Assembly: GCF_009834185.1 (NCBI RefSeq)
Contig: NZ_CP047173.1
Span: 2,604,001 to 2,668,000, forward strand
Source: Rathayibacter sp. VKM Ac-2760
GTDB lineage: Bacteria; Actinomycetota; Actinomycetes; Actinomycetales; Microbacteriaceae
Direction: 5' to 3'
DNA length: 64,000 nucleotides
The notes beneath the pieces are model-generated. The model was not told the DNA's origin and ran no database searches. It worked only from the letters and a program-made list of their open reading frames with translations. The position numbers and the translations under genes are program-made. How positions within the stretch are numbered: position 1 is the first letter of the stretch; every line of letters starts with the position of its first letter. Shown one piece after another: positions 1 to 7,806 of this stretch.

Positions 1-264
1 CGCGAGCGGCTCTCGCTCGCCGTGGCCGATTCGCTCCGCCACCGCGCGCGGGACGAGCAGTACCTCGCCGCGCTCGTCGACGATGCGCGGCAGGACGCGT
101 GGCGCGAGCTCTCGCAGTCGATCGAGGAGACGCTCGACCGGGCGCCGCGGATCGACGCGGACGACGAGGAGTACCGCCGCGACCGCTCGGTGCGGATGGC
201 GCTCGTCGTCGTCGACGACCTGGCGCAGCTCGCCGCGGAGCGCGGGGTCGTCCTCGAGGAGTGA
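1..264 (+). CDS. C-terminal part of an unrecognised protein (5' end outside window)
   Basis: The reading frame is open from the first base and ends at a TGA at 262-264, so only the last 87 residues are visible. An in-frame GTG at 22 exists, but nothing marks it as the true start. The visible part is charged and mostly helical in character (ARDEQYLAALVDDARQDAWR, then an Asp/Glu/Arg-rich stretch, then a hydrophobic segment RMALVVVDDLAQLAAERG). No catalytic motif or membrane segment is seen. It converges on the LON-domain gene with a hairpin between them. I do not recognise the family. Confidence 0.6.
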   Translation, partial: RERLSLAVADSLRHRARDEQYLAALVDDARQDAWRELSQSIEETLDRAPRIDADDEEYRRDRSVRMALVVVDDLAQLAAERGVVLEE

Positions 265-267
265 GGA

Positions 268-300
268 CGGGGGCGTCCGGCCGGAAGGCCGTCCGCCCGG
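268..300. terminator. GC-rich hairpin between convergent genes
   Basis: The 40-base gap between two convergent stop codons holds GGGCG-TCC-GGCC, a GGAA loop, then GGCC-GTC-CGCCC. The hairpin is imperfect and has no T-run on either side. Its position suggests a bidirectional terminator, which is inference. Confidence 0.45.
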
Positions 301-304
301 AGGG

Positions 305-916
305 TCAGGCCCAGCCGGCCCGGAACGACTCGGTCGCCTCGGCCGAGCGCTCGCGCACGGCCTCGAGCAGCTCCGTCATCGACGAGCTGCGGAGGAACGC
401 GAGCCGGTCGAGCTCCGTGACGGGCGCGACGCCGGCGAGCTGCCACGCGTGCGCCGTCGGATCCTCGGCCAGCTCCACGACCGCGCCGTAGCGCTGCTCG
501 ACGAACTCGCTCGCGACCGCCAGCGCCGTGCGGACGGCGGACTCGGCCGATCGCAGCAGCTCCTCGTGCTCCGGGGCCCATTCGAGCGGCGGCAGGGTGC
601 GCACCTCAGCCTTCGGATACGGGTCGTCGTCGTACCAGCGGACGACCTCGAAGCGCTCCTCCCCCACCGAGTCGATGGTGACGAACGACTCCGCGCCGTC
701 GATGTTGAGGATCTTCGCCACGGCACCGACCGGGAAGCGCTGATCGCCGCCGCCGACCTCCTGTCCGCGCTCGATCAGGACGACGCCGAAGGAGAGCGAT
801 TCGTCCTCGAGCACGTCGCCGAGCATCCGCAGATACCGCGGCTCGAACAGCCGGAGCGGGAGCGGCATGTGCGGCAGCAGCACGGAGCCGAGCGGAAACA
901 TCGGGAGGTCAGGCAC
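305..916 (-). CDS. LON peptidase substrate-binding-domain protein
   Basis: About 203 residues matching the N-terminal (LAN) domain of Lon protease as a stand-alone protein. The family opening is clear: PMFPLGSVLLPHMPLPLRLFEPRYLRML, which corresponds to the FPL..VLFPG..LPL.IFE.RY pattern, followed by GVVLIERGQEVGGGD. No AAA+ or protease domain follows. The start is set at the GTG (914-916) giving VPDLPMFPLG, because family members begin a few residues before the FPL motif; a longer start at 952 is open. The usual proposed role is substrate or protein binding; the exact function is unknown. It is divergent from the small gene at 1045. Confidence 0.85.
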   Translation of the reverse strand: MPDLPMFPLGSVLLPHMPLPLRLFEPRYLRMLGDVLEDESLSFGVVLIERGQEVGGGDQRFPVGAVAKILNIDGAESFVTIDSVGEERFEVVRWYDDDPYPKAEVRTLPPLEWAPEHEELLRSAESAVRTALAVASEFVEQRYGAVVELAEDPTAHAWQLAGVAPVTELDRLAFLRSSSMTELLEAVRERSAEATESFRAGWA

Positions 917-1044
917 GAGAACAGCGAACCACGTCGTGCGGAGAGCGGCCACTACGGGCTTCCGGACCGCGGACGTGCTAGCGCCCGACGGCGTCGATAT
1001 CGGAGGAACACCGTCCGTTAACCAGAAGGGAGGAAGATCCGCCC

Positions 1045-1254
1045 GTGACCGCTGAAGTGAACCTCGACCAGATCGTCTCCGAAGTGTCCGCGCGCCTGCG
1101 CACCCGCTTCCCCGACCGCCCCGCCGACGAGGTGGAGGCGGCCGTCCAGAAGGAGCTCGACTCCCTCGCGGACCGCCCCGTCCAGGACTACCTCTCGGTC
1201 CTCACCGAGCGCGCCGCGAAGTCACGCCTGAAGAAGTCCCGCCCGGACGCCTGA
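1045..1254 (+). CDS. Small three-helix bundle dimerization-domain protein
   Basis: A 69-residue protein starting at GTG with a good ribosome site (GGGAGGA) upstream. The core VSARLRTRFPDRPADEVEAA...LADRPVQDYLSVLTERAAKSRLKK resembles the three-helix bundle dimerization domain (DUF3562-like) family found as small stand-alone proteins in actinobacteria. No enzymatic motif is present. The function of the family is not established; the conserved R.RP..DYLPVLVER pattern is the basis of the call. Two palindromes follow its stop codon. Confidence 0.75.
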   Translation: MTAEVNLDQIVSEVSARLRTRFPDRPADEVEAAVQKELDSLADRPVQDYLSVLTERAAKSRLKKSRPDA

Positions 1255-1279
1255 CGCGCCGCCACTCCTCCACTCCGCA

Positions 1280-1316
1280 GAAGTCGTCGTACTCGCCGCC
1301 CGAGTACGACGACTTC
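1280..1316. repeat. Perfect 16-bp-arm palindrome, copy 1
   Basis: GAAGTCGTCGTACTCG (1280-1295), a CCGCC loop, then the exact reverse complement (1301-1316). Further pairs continue outward after one mismatch. It lies in the 194-base junction between the small gene ending at 1254 and the oppositely oriented tRNA. A near copy follows 50 bases later. There is no T-run, so it is listed as a palindromic repeat rather than a terminator. Confidence 0.85.
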
Positions 1317-1364
1317 CGCGCACGCGCGGCGGGGTCCGACGGCGAGGTCGCGTCGAGCACGCAG

Positions 1365-1400
1365 GAGTTGTCGTACTCGGAGTGCGAGTACGACGACTTT
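1365..1400. repeat. Near-identical palindrome, copy 2
   Basis: The left arm contains GTTGTCGTACTCG, the loop is GAGTG, and the right arm is CGAGTACGACGACTT. The right arm is identical to that of copy 1; the left arm differs by a C-to-T change that keeps a G-U pair in RNA, plus a change near its end. Arm conservation with a different loop sequence is typical of REP-like elements. Confidence 0.8.
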
Positions 1401-1448
1401 CGCGGTCTCGAGGCACGGATCGGCGGCGCGACGAAGAGGGGACGGAAG

Positions 1449-1522
1449 TAGGGCGTACGGGACTTGAACCCGTGACCGACGGATTATGAGTCCGCTGCTC
1501 TGACCGGCTGAGCTAACGCCCC
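1449..1522 (-). tRNA. tRNA with CAT anticodon (elongator Met or Ile2)
   Basis: The reverse strand reads GGGGCGT TAGCTCAGCCGGTCAGAGC, anticodon arm GCGGA-CTCATAA-TCCGT, and T-arm ACGGGTTCAAGTCCCGT, closing with ACGCCCT and discriminator A. The first acceptor pair is G-U. No CCA is encoded. A CAT anticodon can be elongator methionine or lysidine-modified Ile2; sequence alone does not separate them here. The loop TTCAAGT is a normal T-loop. Confidence 0.93.
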
Positions 1523-1550
1523 GCGGCGCCCGAGGGAGCGGGGCGGACCG

Positions 1551-2831
1551 TCAGGAGGCGGCTCGGCCTGCCGGAGCGGACGCTGCGTCGGCGGCCGGAT
1601 CGGCCACCGGCTCCCCACGATACAGGCTCTCGAAAGTGCTGATCGTGCGGTTGATGTCGTGGGCGGCGACGATGCGGAGCGAGGCGCGCTTGAGCGACTC
1701 GAGGCGCTCCGGGTCGGCCGAGAGCACGTCGGTCAGGCGGTCGGCCAGGGCCTGGGCGTTGCCGGGCTCGAAGAGGTGGCCGTTCTCGCCGTCGTGGACG
1801 AGGTGCGGGAGCGCCATCGCGTCGGCGGCGACCACGGGGAGGGCCGACGCCATCGCCTCCATGGTCGCGATGCTCTGCAGCTCGGCGATGGAGGGCATCG
1901 CGAAGACGGTGGCGCGGGTGTACGCCTCCTTCAGCTCGGCGTCGGAGACGTAGCCGGTGAAGTGGACGCGGTCGGCGATGCCGAGGGTCGACGCGAGCTG
2001 CTGCAGGTTGCGCATCTGGTCGCCGCCGCCGACGATCTCGAGCTGCGCGTCGAGGGAGGCGTCGAGCAGCGAGACGGCGCGGAGCAGGACGTCGATGTGC
2101 TTCTCGCCGGTGACGCGACCCACGAAGAGGATGCGGTTGGCGGTGCGCGGCGTGAAGTCCGGCGTGTAGTTGTCGGCGTCGATGCCGCAGGAGATGGCGT
2201 GCACGCCCTGCAGGCCGGTGTACTTCTCGAGGAACTGGGCCGCCTTGCGGGTCGGCGTGGTGACCGCCTCGGCACGGCCGAAGGTGCGGCGGGCGGCCCG
2301 CCAGGCCATCGCCACGGCCTTCGCCTGGGCGGCCTTGGGCAGCAGCGTGAACTCGAGCATGTTCTCGGGCATGAAGTGGTTCGTGCCGATGATGCGGATG
2401 CCGCGCTTGGCCGCCTCCTGGCCGAGACCGCGGCCGACGATGACGTGGGACTGGAAGTGCACGACGTCGGGCTTCACCTCGTCGAGGATCCGCGCGCTGT
2501 TCTGCCGGATGCGGAACGGCAGCGCGAAGCGCAGCCAGTCGTGCGGGTACCAGCGGAGGCTGAAGAGGCGGTGGACGATGATCCGCTGGCCCTCGTGGCT
2601 CTCGACCCGGGTGCCGCTCCAGCCGTCGGCCGACGGGGCGACGACGTGGACCTCGTGGCCGCGCGCCTGCAGGCCGGCGGCGAGGCGCTCGGCGAACTTG
2701 GCGGCTCCGTTGACGTCGGGCGCGAAGGTGTCGCAGCCGATCACGACGGTCAGCGGGCGGCGGGCGGCGTCCGCCGGGGCGGACTCACCGGTCGACGACT
2801 CGGGTCGTGACGCGTCGCGGGGATCTGACAC
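1551..2831 (-). CDS. GT4-family glycosyltransferase
   Basis: About 426 residues; GTG start at 2831 (VSDPRDASRP). The N-terminal Rossmann half begins LTVVIGCDTFAPDVNGAAKF with a typical GT-B opening (PDVNGAA) and an HVVAPSADG strand. The C-terminal donor-binding half shows ILFVGRVTGEKHIDVLLRAV and the E-x7-E region MPSIAELQSIATMEAMASA with LPVVAADA. It resembles the actinobacterial GDP-mannose or UDP-sugar dependent transferases that act on lipids or cell-wall precursors (PimB/MgtA-like), but the acceptor cannot be told. No membrane segments are seen. It follows the DMT permease gene on the same strand with a 143-base gap. Confidence 0.87.
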   Translation of the reverse strand: MSDPRDASRPESSTGESAPADAARRPLTVVIGCDTFAPDVNGAAKFAERLAAGLQARGHEVHVVAPSADGWSGTRVESHEGQRIIVHRLFSLRWYPHDWLRFALPFRIRQNSARILDEVKPDVVHFQSHVIVGRGLGQEAAKRGIRIIGTNHFMPENMLEFTLLPKAAQAKAVAMAWRAARRTFGRAEAVTTPTRKAAQFLEKYTGLQGVHAISCGIDADNYTPDFTPRTANRILFVGRVTGEKHIDVLLRAVSLLDASLDAQLEIVGGGDQMRNLQQLASTLGIADRVHFTGYVSDAELKEAYTRATVFAMPSIAELQSIATMEAMASALPVVAADAMALPHLVHDGENGHLFEPGNAQALADRLTDVLSADPERLESLKRASLRIVAAHDINRTISTFESLYRGEPVADPAADAASAPAGRAAS

Positions 2832-2974
2832 GGAGTGGGTCCTAACGGTGTCGTGTCGCTCGGAGGAGAGGAGCGATCGGCGTGGGTCGGGCGGGTGCGC
2901 GGCGTCTCGAAGCGGTCCCAGTGTAGGTGCGGGGGCCCGCGGATCCCGGGATTTCGCGCCCCGCGTCGGTCGCC

Positions 2975-3889
2975 TCAGCGGGCCTGCGGGTGGTGCTTCG
3001 CGAGGAGGAAGACGCCCCAGATGGCGACCACTCCCGCGGCGATGAAGAGCGGGATCGCCCAGGGCGCCGCGTACTGCGCCTCGCCCAGGACGATGATGCC
3101 GATCGCGACGGCGACGAGCGGATCGACGACGGTGAGGCCGGCGACGACGAGGTCCGGCGGTCCGGACGAGTAGGCGTTCTGCACGAAGTAGCCGCCGAGC
3201 GCGGTCGCGGCGAGCAGCGCCACGATGCAGACGACCGTCAGCGGGTCGAACTCGCCGTACTTGATCCGGTTGAGCACCACCTTCGCCAGGGTCGCGACGA
3301 AGCCGTAGACGACGCCCGCGCCGAGGATGTAGAAGATCGCCCGCGCCTTCTTGCGGAAGACCCGGAACGCGATCACGAAGACGGTGAGCACGACCGCGAG
3401 GATCACCAGGATCGTGATCAGCTGCGACGTCTGGATCGACTTGTCGACCGCGTTGAAGGCGGCGACGAGCACGAAGACGCCGACGCCGCCGACGCACAGC
3501 ATGATCGCCCGGATGGAGGACGTGTTCAGTCGCACCTTGCTCACCCTGGCGTTGACGACCGCGGTGATGACGAGCGCGACGGCGCCGAGCGGCTGGACGA
3601 CGATGAGCGGCGAGAAGCCGAGGCTGGTCAGCTGGAAGACGATCGCGAGCGCCAGCATCAGCGTGCCGATCACCCAGGACGGTCGCGAGAGCAGCGCGAA
3701 CAGCTGCCCGCCGCTGAGCCCGCTCGACCCGGAGCGCTTGGAGAACCGCTCGACCTTGACGACCCCCCGGTGCTGGAACTGCGCGCCGAGCGAGAGGAAG
3801 ACCGCGCCGATCAGCGCGAGCGGGATGCCGATGAACTGCGCGGGATCGAGGGTGAACTGATCCGCCAATTCAGTGAGATCAGTGGGCAT
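2975..3889 (-). CDS. DMT-superfamily permease (NIPA/EamA-like)
   Basis: About 304 residues with nine or ten hydrophobic segments. The start is the ATG at 3887-3889 (MPTDLTELADQF), which places a short polar leader before the first helix (GIPLALIGAVFLSLGAQFQH). The opening G.Q.QHRGVVKVE and the repeated small-residue helices are like DMT permeases annotated near NIPA magnesium transporters in actinobacteria. Two related halves can be seen, each ending with a VVQPLGAVALV / VVDPLVAVAIG element, the EamA pseudo-repeat. The substrate is unknown. It is divergent from peptide deformylase with 116 bases between starts. Confidence 0.82.
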   Translation of the reverse strand: MPTDLTELADQFTLDPAQFIGIPLALIGAVFLSLGAQFQHRGVVKVERFSKRSGSSGLSGGQLFALLSRPSWVIGTLMLALAIVFQLTSLGFSPLIVVQPLGAVALVITAVVNARVSKVRLNTSSIRAIMLCVGGVGVFVLVAAFNAVDKSIQTSQLITILVILAVVLTVFVIAFRVFRKKARAIFYILGAGVVYGFVATLAKVVLNRIKYGEFDPLTVVCIVALLAATALGGYFVQNAYSSGPPDLVVAGLTVVDPLVAVAIGIIVLGEAQYAAPWAIPLFIAAGVVAIWGVFLLAKHHPQAR

Positions 3890-3992
3890 GGGGTCGACCC
3901 TACCCAGATTCGATCCGCGCATCCTCCGACGCACGGGGGACCTGCGAAGACCAGCGGATGACGGACAGGACGGGCGGATCGGGCGCCCGCGA

Positions 3993-3998
3993 TACCCT
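3993..3998 (+). promoter_or_regulatory. -10 element TACCCT for a probably leaderless def transcript
   Basis: TACCCT fits the actinobacterial TANNNT -10 box and ends seven bases before the def ATG, which would put transcription initiation at or next to the start codon. There is no purine-rich ribosome site upstream of that ATG, which agrees. No clear -35 is visible. Confidence 0.45.
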
Positions 3999-4005
3999 GG
4001 ACGTC

Positions 4006-4572
4006 ATGGCCGTCCTCCCCATCCGCATCGCCGGCGACCCCGTCCTGCACTCCCCCGCCGCCCCCGTCACCGAGTTCGACGACACCCTCCGCACGCTCGT
4101 CGCGGACATGTTCGAGACGATGGACACGGCGCCCGGCGTCGGCCTCGCCGGCCCGCAGGTCGGCGTGGCGCTGCGGCTCTTCGTCTACGACTACGAGGCC
4201 GACGACGGCACTCCCCGCCGCGGCGTCGCGATCAACCCCGAGCTGTTCGTCACGCCGACGCCGCTCGGCGAGGCGGACGAGGACACCGAGTCCGAGGGCT
4301 GCCTGTCCTTCCCCGGCGAGCGGTTCCCGCTGCGGCGCTCCGAGCGCGCGATCCTCCGGGCGGTGGACCTCGACGGCACGCCGTTCGAGATCGAGGCGGA
4401 GGGCTGGTTCGCCCGCGTCTTCCAGCACGAGTTCGACCACCTCGACGGCGTCCTCTACACGGACCGCCTCGAGCACGAGTACGCCAAGCCGGTCGCGAAG
4501 ATCACCCGCAAGCGCGGCTGGGGCGTGCCCGGCGTCTCCTGGACGCCCGGCCTCGAGCACCTCGAGGACTGA
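4006..4572 (+). CDS. def: Peptide deformylase
   Basis: 188 residues. It removes the N-formyl group from nascent proteins using a metal ion. All three signature motifs are visible: motif 1 GVGLAGPQVG (44-53; the common form is GLAAPQ), motif 2 EGCLS (97-101, Cys99 as metal ligand) and motif 3 HEFDH (141-145, two His ligands and catalytic Glu). The start ATG at 4006 gives MAVLPIRIAGDPVLHSPA, the normal family opening. It is a stand-alone plus-strand gene that converges on the next minus-strand gene with 15 bases between stops. Confidence 0.96.
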   Translation: MAVLPIRIAGDPVLHSPAAPVTEFDDTLRTLVADMFETMDTAPGVGLAGPQVGVALRLFVYDYEADDGTPRRGVAINPELFVTPTPLGEADEDTESEGCLSFPGERFPLRRSERAILRAVDLDGTPFEIEAEGWFARVFQHEFDHLDGVLYTDRLEHEYAKPVAKITRKRGWGVPGVSWTPGLEHLED

Positions 4573-4587
4573 CCCGCCGACACCCGC

Positions 4588-5415
4588 TCAGGCCAGGTCG
4601 ACCCCGTGGACGCCGTTGTGGTGGCGGACCGTGGGGAACGACGCGGTGACGCTGCGGCCGACGCCCGGGGTGCGCTTCTCGACGACGTCTCCGCCGAAGA
4701 GGGAGGCGCGCTCGCGCAGCTCGGCGAGGGCCGGGCTGTCGATCCGGTCGGTGAGCGCGTGCAGGTCGGCGTCGAGGGCGCTCGCGTCGGACTCGGCGGC
4801 GCCGTGCCGCTCGCGGTCGTCGTCGACCTCGACGCGCAGGCCCGTGGCGGTCCAGCGGGAGGTGATCCGCAGCTCGGTGCCGGTGCCGCCGGTTTCGAGG
4901 GCCTCGTCGAAGGCGTACTCGAGCACCCGCATCACGGCGACGTCCGCGCCGTCCTGCAGTGGGAACGGCTCGCCGAACGTCTCCTCCGCGACGACCAGCC
5001 CGCGCTCGCGAGCGCTCTTGACGAGGGCGGCGGCACCGCCGGCGGCGGGCAGCGCGCCGGGATCGACGGCGGCGACGGTCGCGATGCGGCGCAGCTGGGC
5101 GAGCGACGCCTCGGCGGCGCGCACGGCGCGGACGGCGGAGCGCGAGGCGGCGGCGGTATCGCGCTCGATGGTGACGCGGACGCTCTCGGCCTCCTCCACC
5201 ACCTTCGCCGCGCTGCGGACGGCGAGCTGCTCCAGCTCGCCGACGATGCGCAGGCGCGCCTCGTGCTCGCGGACGGCCAGCTCGAGGGCGGCGGCGCGGG
5301 CGGACTCCTCGGCGCGGCCGTCGCGGGCGCGGCGCTCGGCGGCGGCGGACCGGCGCCAGAGCACGACCGCCGCCACCGCGGCGATCAGGGCGAGGACGAG
5401 GACGACTTCGAGCAC
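4588..5415 (-). CDS. Membrane-anchored protein with degenerate histidine-kinase-like architecture
   Basis: 275 residues. One N-terminal membrane helix (VVLVLALIAAVAAVVLW) is followed by a long Arg/Glu/Ala-rich coiled-coil region up to about residue 110, then a globular part. The C-terminal part has features reminiscent of a GHKL ATPase fold (FDEALETGGTGTELRITSRW, then LRERASLFGGDVVEKRTPGVGRSVTASFP). However, no phosphoacceptor His in a DHp context and no clean N or G boxes are seen. It is best treated as an unassigned protein possibly derived from a sensor kinase. A response regulator is not adjacent. Confidence 0.6.
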   Translation of the reverse strand: MLEVVLVLALIAAVAAVVLWRRSAAAERRARDGRAEESARAAALELAVREHEARLRIVGELEQLAVRSAAKVVEEAESVRVTIERDTAAASRSAVRAVRAAEASLAQLRRIATVAAVDPGALPAAGGAAALVKSARERGLVVAEETFGEPFPLQDGADVAVMRVLEYAFDEALETGGTGTELRITSRWTATGLRVEVDDDRERHGAAESDASALDADLHALTDRIDSPALAELRERASLFGGDVVEKRTPGVGRSVTASFPTVRHHNGVHGVDLA

Positions 5416-5517
5416 GACGGCCTCCGGGGCTTCAGGGGAACGGCGCGGGGAGACGCCGGAGAGCGATGGTACCCGCGAGCGGGCCGCGGAGCCTCCAGGC
5501 GCGGCGGGGGCTTGCGG

Positions 5518-6633
5518 TCAGGCGTCGCGGCGGCTGCGCGCGACGGTGAACTTCGCGCTCCGCTCGATGATCTTGGTCGAGCCGACCGAGCGGCGCAGCT
5601 CGGCGGGGTGCGCGAGGTGCGAGTTGAAGACCGTCCACAGCTCGCCGCCGGGACGGAGGATGCGGCCGGCCGCCTGGATCATCCGGCGGGCGACCAGGTC
5701 GGTCACGGCGCCGTCGGAGTGGAAGGGCGGGTTGCAGAGCACGACGTCGACCGAGGCGTCCGTGAGCGTGGACGCGTTGTCGTCGCGGAGCAGCCGGATC
5801 CGGTCGCCGAGGCCGTTCGCCTCGGCCGTGAGTCCGGCCGAGTCGACGGCCGCACGGGAGCTGTCGGTCGCGAGCACGTCGAGGTCCGGCCGGGCGAGGG
5901 CGAGCGAGGCGGCGAGGACTCCGGAGCCGCAGCCGAGGTCGACCGCGACTCCCCCGGGCAGCGCCGAGGGGTCGAGTGCGGCGAGCAGGGCGCGCGTGCC
6001 GAGGTCGAGCTTCGCGCCGGCGAAGACGCCCGGCAGCGCGACCACCTCGAGCCCGATGTCGCCGAGGCGGCGGCGCTCGGCCCCCGGGGCCGCGGGCTGG
6101 TCGGCGAGCGCCTCGCTCGCCAGCAGGGCGCGCGACTTCTGCCGGGCGAGGCTGACGTCGATCCGCCCGTAGCGGCGCGCCAGCACGTCGTTCATGCCGA
6201 GCGACATGTGCTTGATCCGGCCGGCGGCGATGAGCTGCGCGGCCGGGTTCGCGAGCGCGACCTCGGCCGCGATCGCGGCGAGGGCGTCGAGGGAGCGCGG
6301 GAGGCGCAGCAGCACCAGCTCGGCGCCGTCGACGGCCTGCGCGATCGACTCGGCGACGATGAACGGGGCGAGCTCGATGCCGGCGGTGCGGACCGCCTCG
6401 GCGTTCGCGGCCAGGGCGTGCTCGGCGGTGATCGAGTCCTGCGCGGAGGAGACGGAGACGCCGTCCGCGGCGAGGGCCAGCGTGAGCGCGCCGTAGGCGT
6501 CGCCGACGACGGCGACGCGGGAGCGGCCGGCGGCGAGGTCGAGCAGGAGGCGGTCGCTCGCATCGACCGCGACGAGGGCGGGCGCCTCGACGTCGGGTCG
6601 GCGGCGGAGCAGGTCGAGGACGTCGTCGCGCAT
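5518..6633 (-). CDS. RsmC/RlmG-like class I methyltransferase
   Basis: 371 residues. The C-terminal half is a MTS-type SAM-dependent methyltransferase: SAM-binding VAVDLGCGSGVLAASLAL, acidic loop LATDSSRAAV, and catalytic VLCNPPFHSDGAVTD (the NPPFH signature of rRNA guanine-N2 methyltransferases). The N-terminal half is a second, degenerate Rossmann-like domain, as in RsmC/RlmG, where it helps bind rRNA. The start is the ATG at 6633 (MRDDVLDLLRR). It probably methylates a guanine in 16S or 23S rRNA; which one cannot be told. A terminator for tRNA-Asn lies just upstream, so it needs its own promoter. Confidence 0.85.
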   Translation of the reverse strand: MRDDVLDLLRRRPDVEAPALVAVDASDRLLLDLAAGRSRVAVVGDAYGALTLALAADGVSVSSAQDSITAEHALAANAEAVRTAGIELAPFIVAESIAQAVDGAELVLLRLPRSLDALAAIAAEVALANPAAQLIAAGRIKHMSLGMNDVLARRYGRIDVSLARQKSRALLASEALADQPAAPGAERRRLGDIGLEVVALPGVFAGAKLDLGTRALLAALDPSALPGGVAVDLGCGSGVLAASLALARPDLDVLATDSSRAAVDSAGLTAEANGLGDRIRLLRDDNASTLTDASVDVVLCNPPFHSDGAVTDLVARRMIQAAGRILRPGGELWTVFNSHLAHPAELRRSVGSTKIIERSAKFTVARSRRDA

Positions 6634-6700
6634 GGTGCCTCCGGTCGCAGGGCGCCGGCGGATGCGCCGGCCGGGACCCGGACGGGCCCCTCGCAGGCAC

Positions 6701-6736
6701 GAAAAAAGGGCCTGAGAGTGGAGTCCCAGGCCCTTT
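6701..6736 (-). terminator. Intrinsic terminator of tRNA-Asn
   Basis: On the minus strand AAAGGGCCTG, a 12-base loop, and CAGGCCCTTTTTT form a 10-bp stem running into a T-tract. It begins three bases past the 3' end of tRNA-Asn and precedes the methyltransferase start, so it isolates the tRNA unit. This is the clearest canonical rho-independent terminator in the window. Confidence 0.9.
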
Positions 6737-6738
6737 CG

Positions 6739-6811
6739 CTCCCCGACTTGGACTCGAACCAAGAACCTACCGGTTAACAGCCGATTGCTCTGCCAATTGA
6801 GCTATCGAGGA
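6739..6811 (-). tRNA. tRNA-Asn (GTT)
   Basis: The reverse strand begins TCCTCGATAGCTCAATTGGCAGAGC and has anticodon arm ATCGG-CTGTTAA-CCGGT and T-arm CTTGGTTCGAGTCCAAG. It ends TCGGGGA with discriminator G. The acceptor arms pair with one G-U. No CCA is encoded. A terminator follows directly. Confidence 0.96.
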
Positions 6812-6882
6812 TCATCCGAACGCCCGGAGGCGAACAGCGCGTGACTACTTTAGCAAAGTCTGCGCGAACTCCAAATCCTGCG

Positions 6883-7806
6883 TCAGTAGCCCAGCGCCGG
6901 GTCGACGACGCCGAGGAGATCGCGGCCCTCGGCGAAGGCGGCGACGTTGGCGCGCACCCGCTCGGCGAGCAGCGGCGAGGTCATCTCCGGGGTGTCGGCG
7001 GAGTGCGGCGTGATCAGGCAGCGCGGCTCGCGCCAGAGCGGATGCCCGTCGGGCAGCGGCTCCGGGTCGGTGACGTCGAGGGCGGCGCCGGCGAGGCGGC
7101 CCTCCGCGAGCGCCGCGACGAGCGCATCGGTGTCGACGAGAGTCCCCCGCGCGACGTTGACCAGCACGGCGTCCGCGGGCAGCCGGCGGAGCAGAACGTC
7201 GTCGACCAGCCGGGCGGTCCCGTCGGTCGCGGCGGCCGCGAGCACGAGCACGTCGGCGTCGGCGACCGCGTCGCCCAGCTGCTCCGCGGTCACGGTGCGG
7301 TCGGCGCCGGGCAGCGGCACGGCGCTCCGGCGCACCACGGTCACGTGCGCGTCGAAGACGCTCAGCAGGCGGAGGAGCTCGACGGCGATGCCGCCCGCGC
7401 CGACGACGACGACCCGGGCGCGGTGCAGGGTCCTGGCGCGCTTCTCGCCCCAGGAGTCGGCGCGGGCCCGCTCGGGCAGTGAGCGCAGCAGCGCGAGGGT
7501 CAGCGCGAGCGCGTGCTCGGCGACCGGCTCGGCGTAGGCGCCCTTCGCGCTCGTCCAGCGCAGTCCCTCCCGACGCGTGCCGCGCAGTACCGGCGCGAAG
7601 ACGTCGACGCCGGCCCAGGGCAGCTGCACCCAGCGCACGGCCGGGTGCTCGGCCAGGACCGCGGCGAGCTCGTCGGTGCGGCCGTAGGAGAGCCAGAGCA
7701 GCGCCTCCGCGTCCTCGACGCCGACGACGGTTCCGCCGCCGGCCTCGACGGCGTCGGTGAAGATCGGCTTCGGCCGCGGCAGGACGGCGACGCGCGGCCC
7801 CGTCAT
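6883..7806 (-). CDS. D-2-hydroxyacid dehydrogenase family protein
   Basis: 307 residues. NAD-dependent D-isomer 2-hydroxyacid dehydrogenase fold: nucleotide-binding RVVVVGAGGIAVELLRLL, then NVARGTLVDTDALV with the substrate-binding Arg, DVTDPEPLPDGHPLW with the catalytic Glu, and CLITPHSADTPEM with the catalytic His. The catalytic domain at both ends is shortened compared with full-size members, as in the short ghrA-like group. The ATG overlaps the stop of the preceding ATPase gene by 4 bases (ATGA), so it is the last gene of the peptide-transporter operon. That suggests a role in handling an imported 2-oxo or 2-hydroxy acid, which is inference. Confidence 0.88.
   Translation of the reverse strand: MTGPRVAVLPRPKPIFTDAVEAGGGTVVGVEDAEALLWLSYGRTDELAAVLAEHPAVRWVQLPWAGVDVFAPVLRGTRREGLRWTSAKGAYAEPVAEHALALTLALLRSLPERARADSWGEKRARTLHRARVVVVGAGGIAVELLRLLSVFDAHVTVVRRSAVPLPGADRTVTAEQLGDAVADADVLVLAAAATDGTARLVDDVLLRRLPADAVLVNVARGTLVDTDALVAALAEGRLAGAALDVTDPEPLPDGHPLWREPRCLITPHSADTPEMTSPLLAERVRANVAAFAEGRDLLGVVDPALGY

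Noticed and set aside
4606..6777. Very long plus-strand frame antisense to the kinase-like and methyltransferase genes
   Set aside because: The composition is Gly/Ala/Arg-rich without domain motifs, while both minus-strand genes have clear features.
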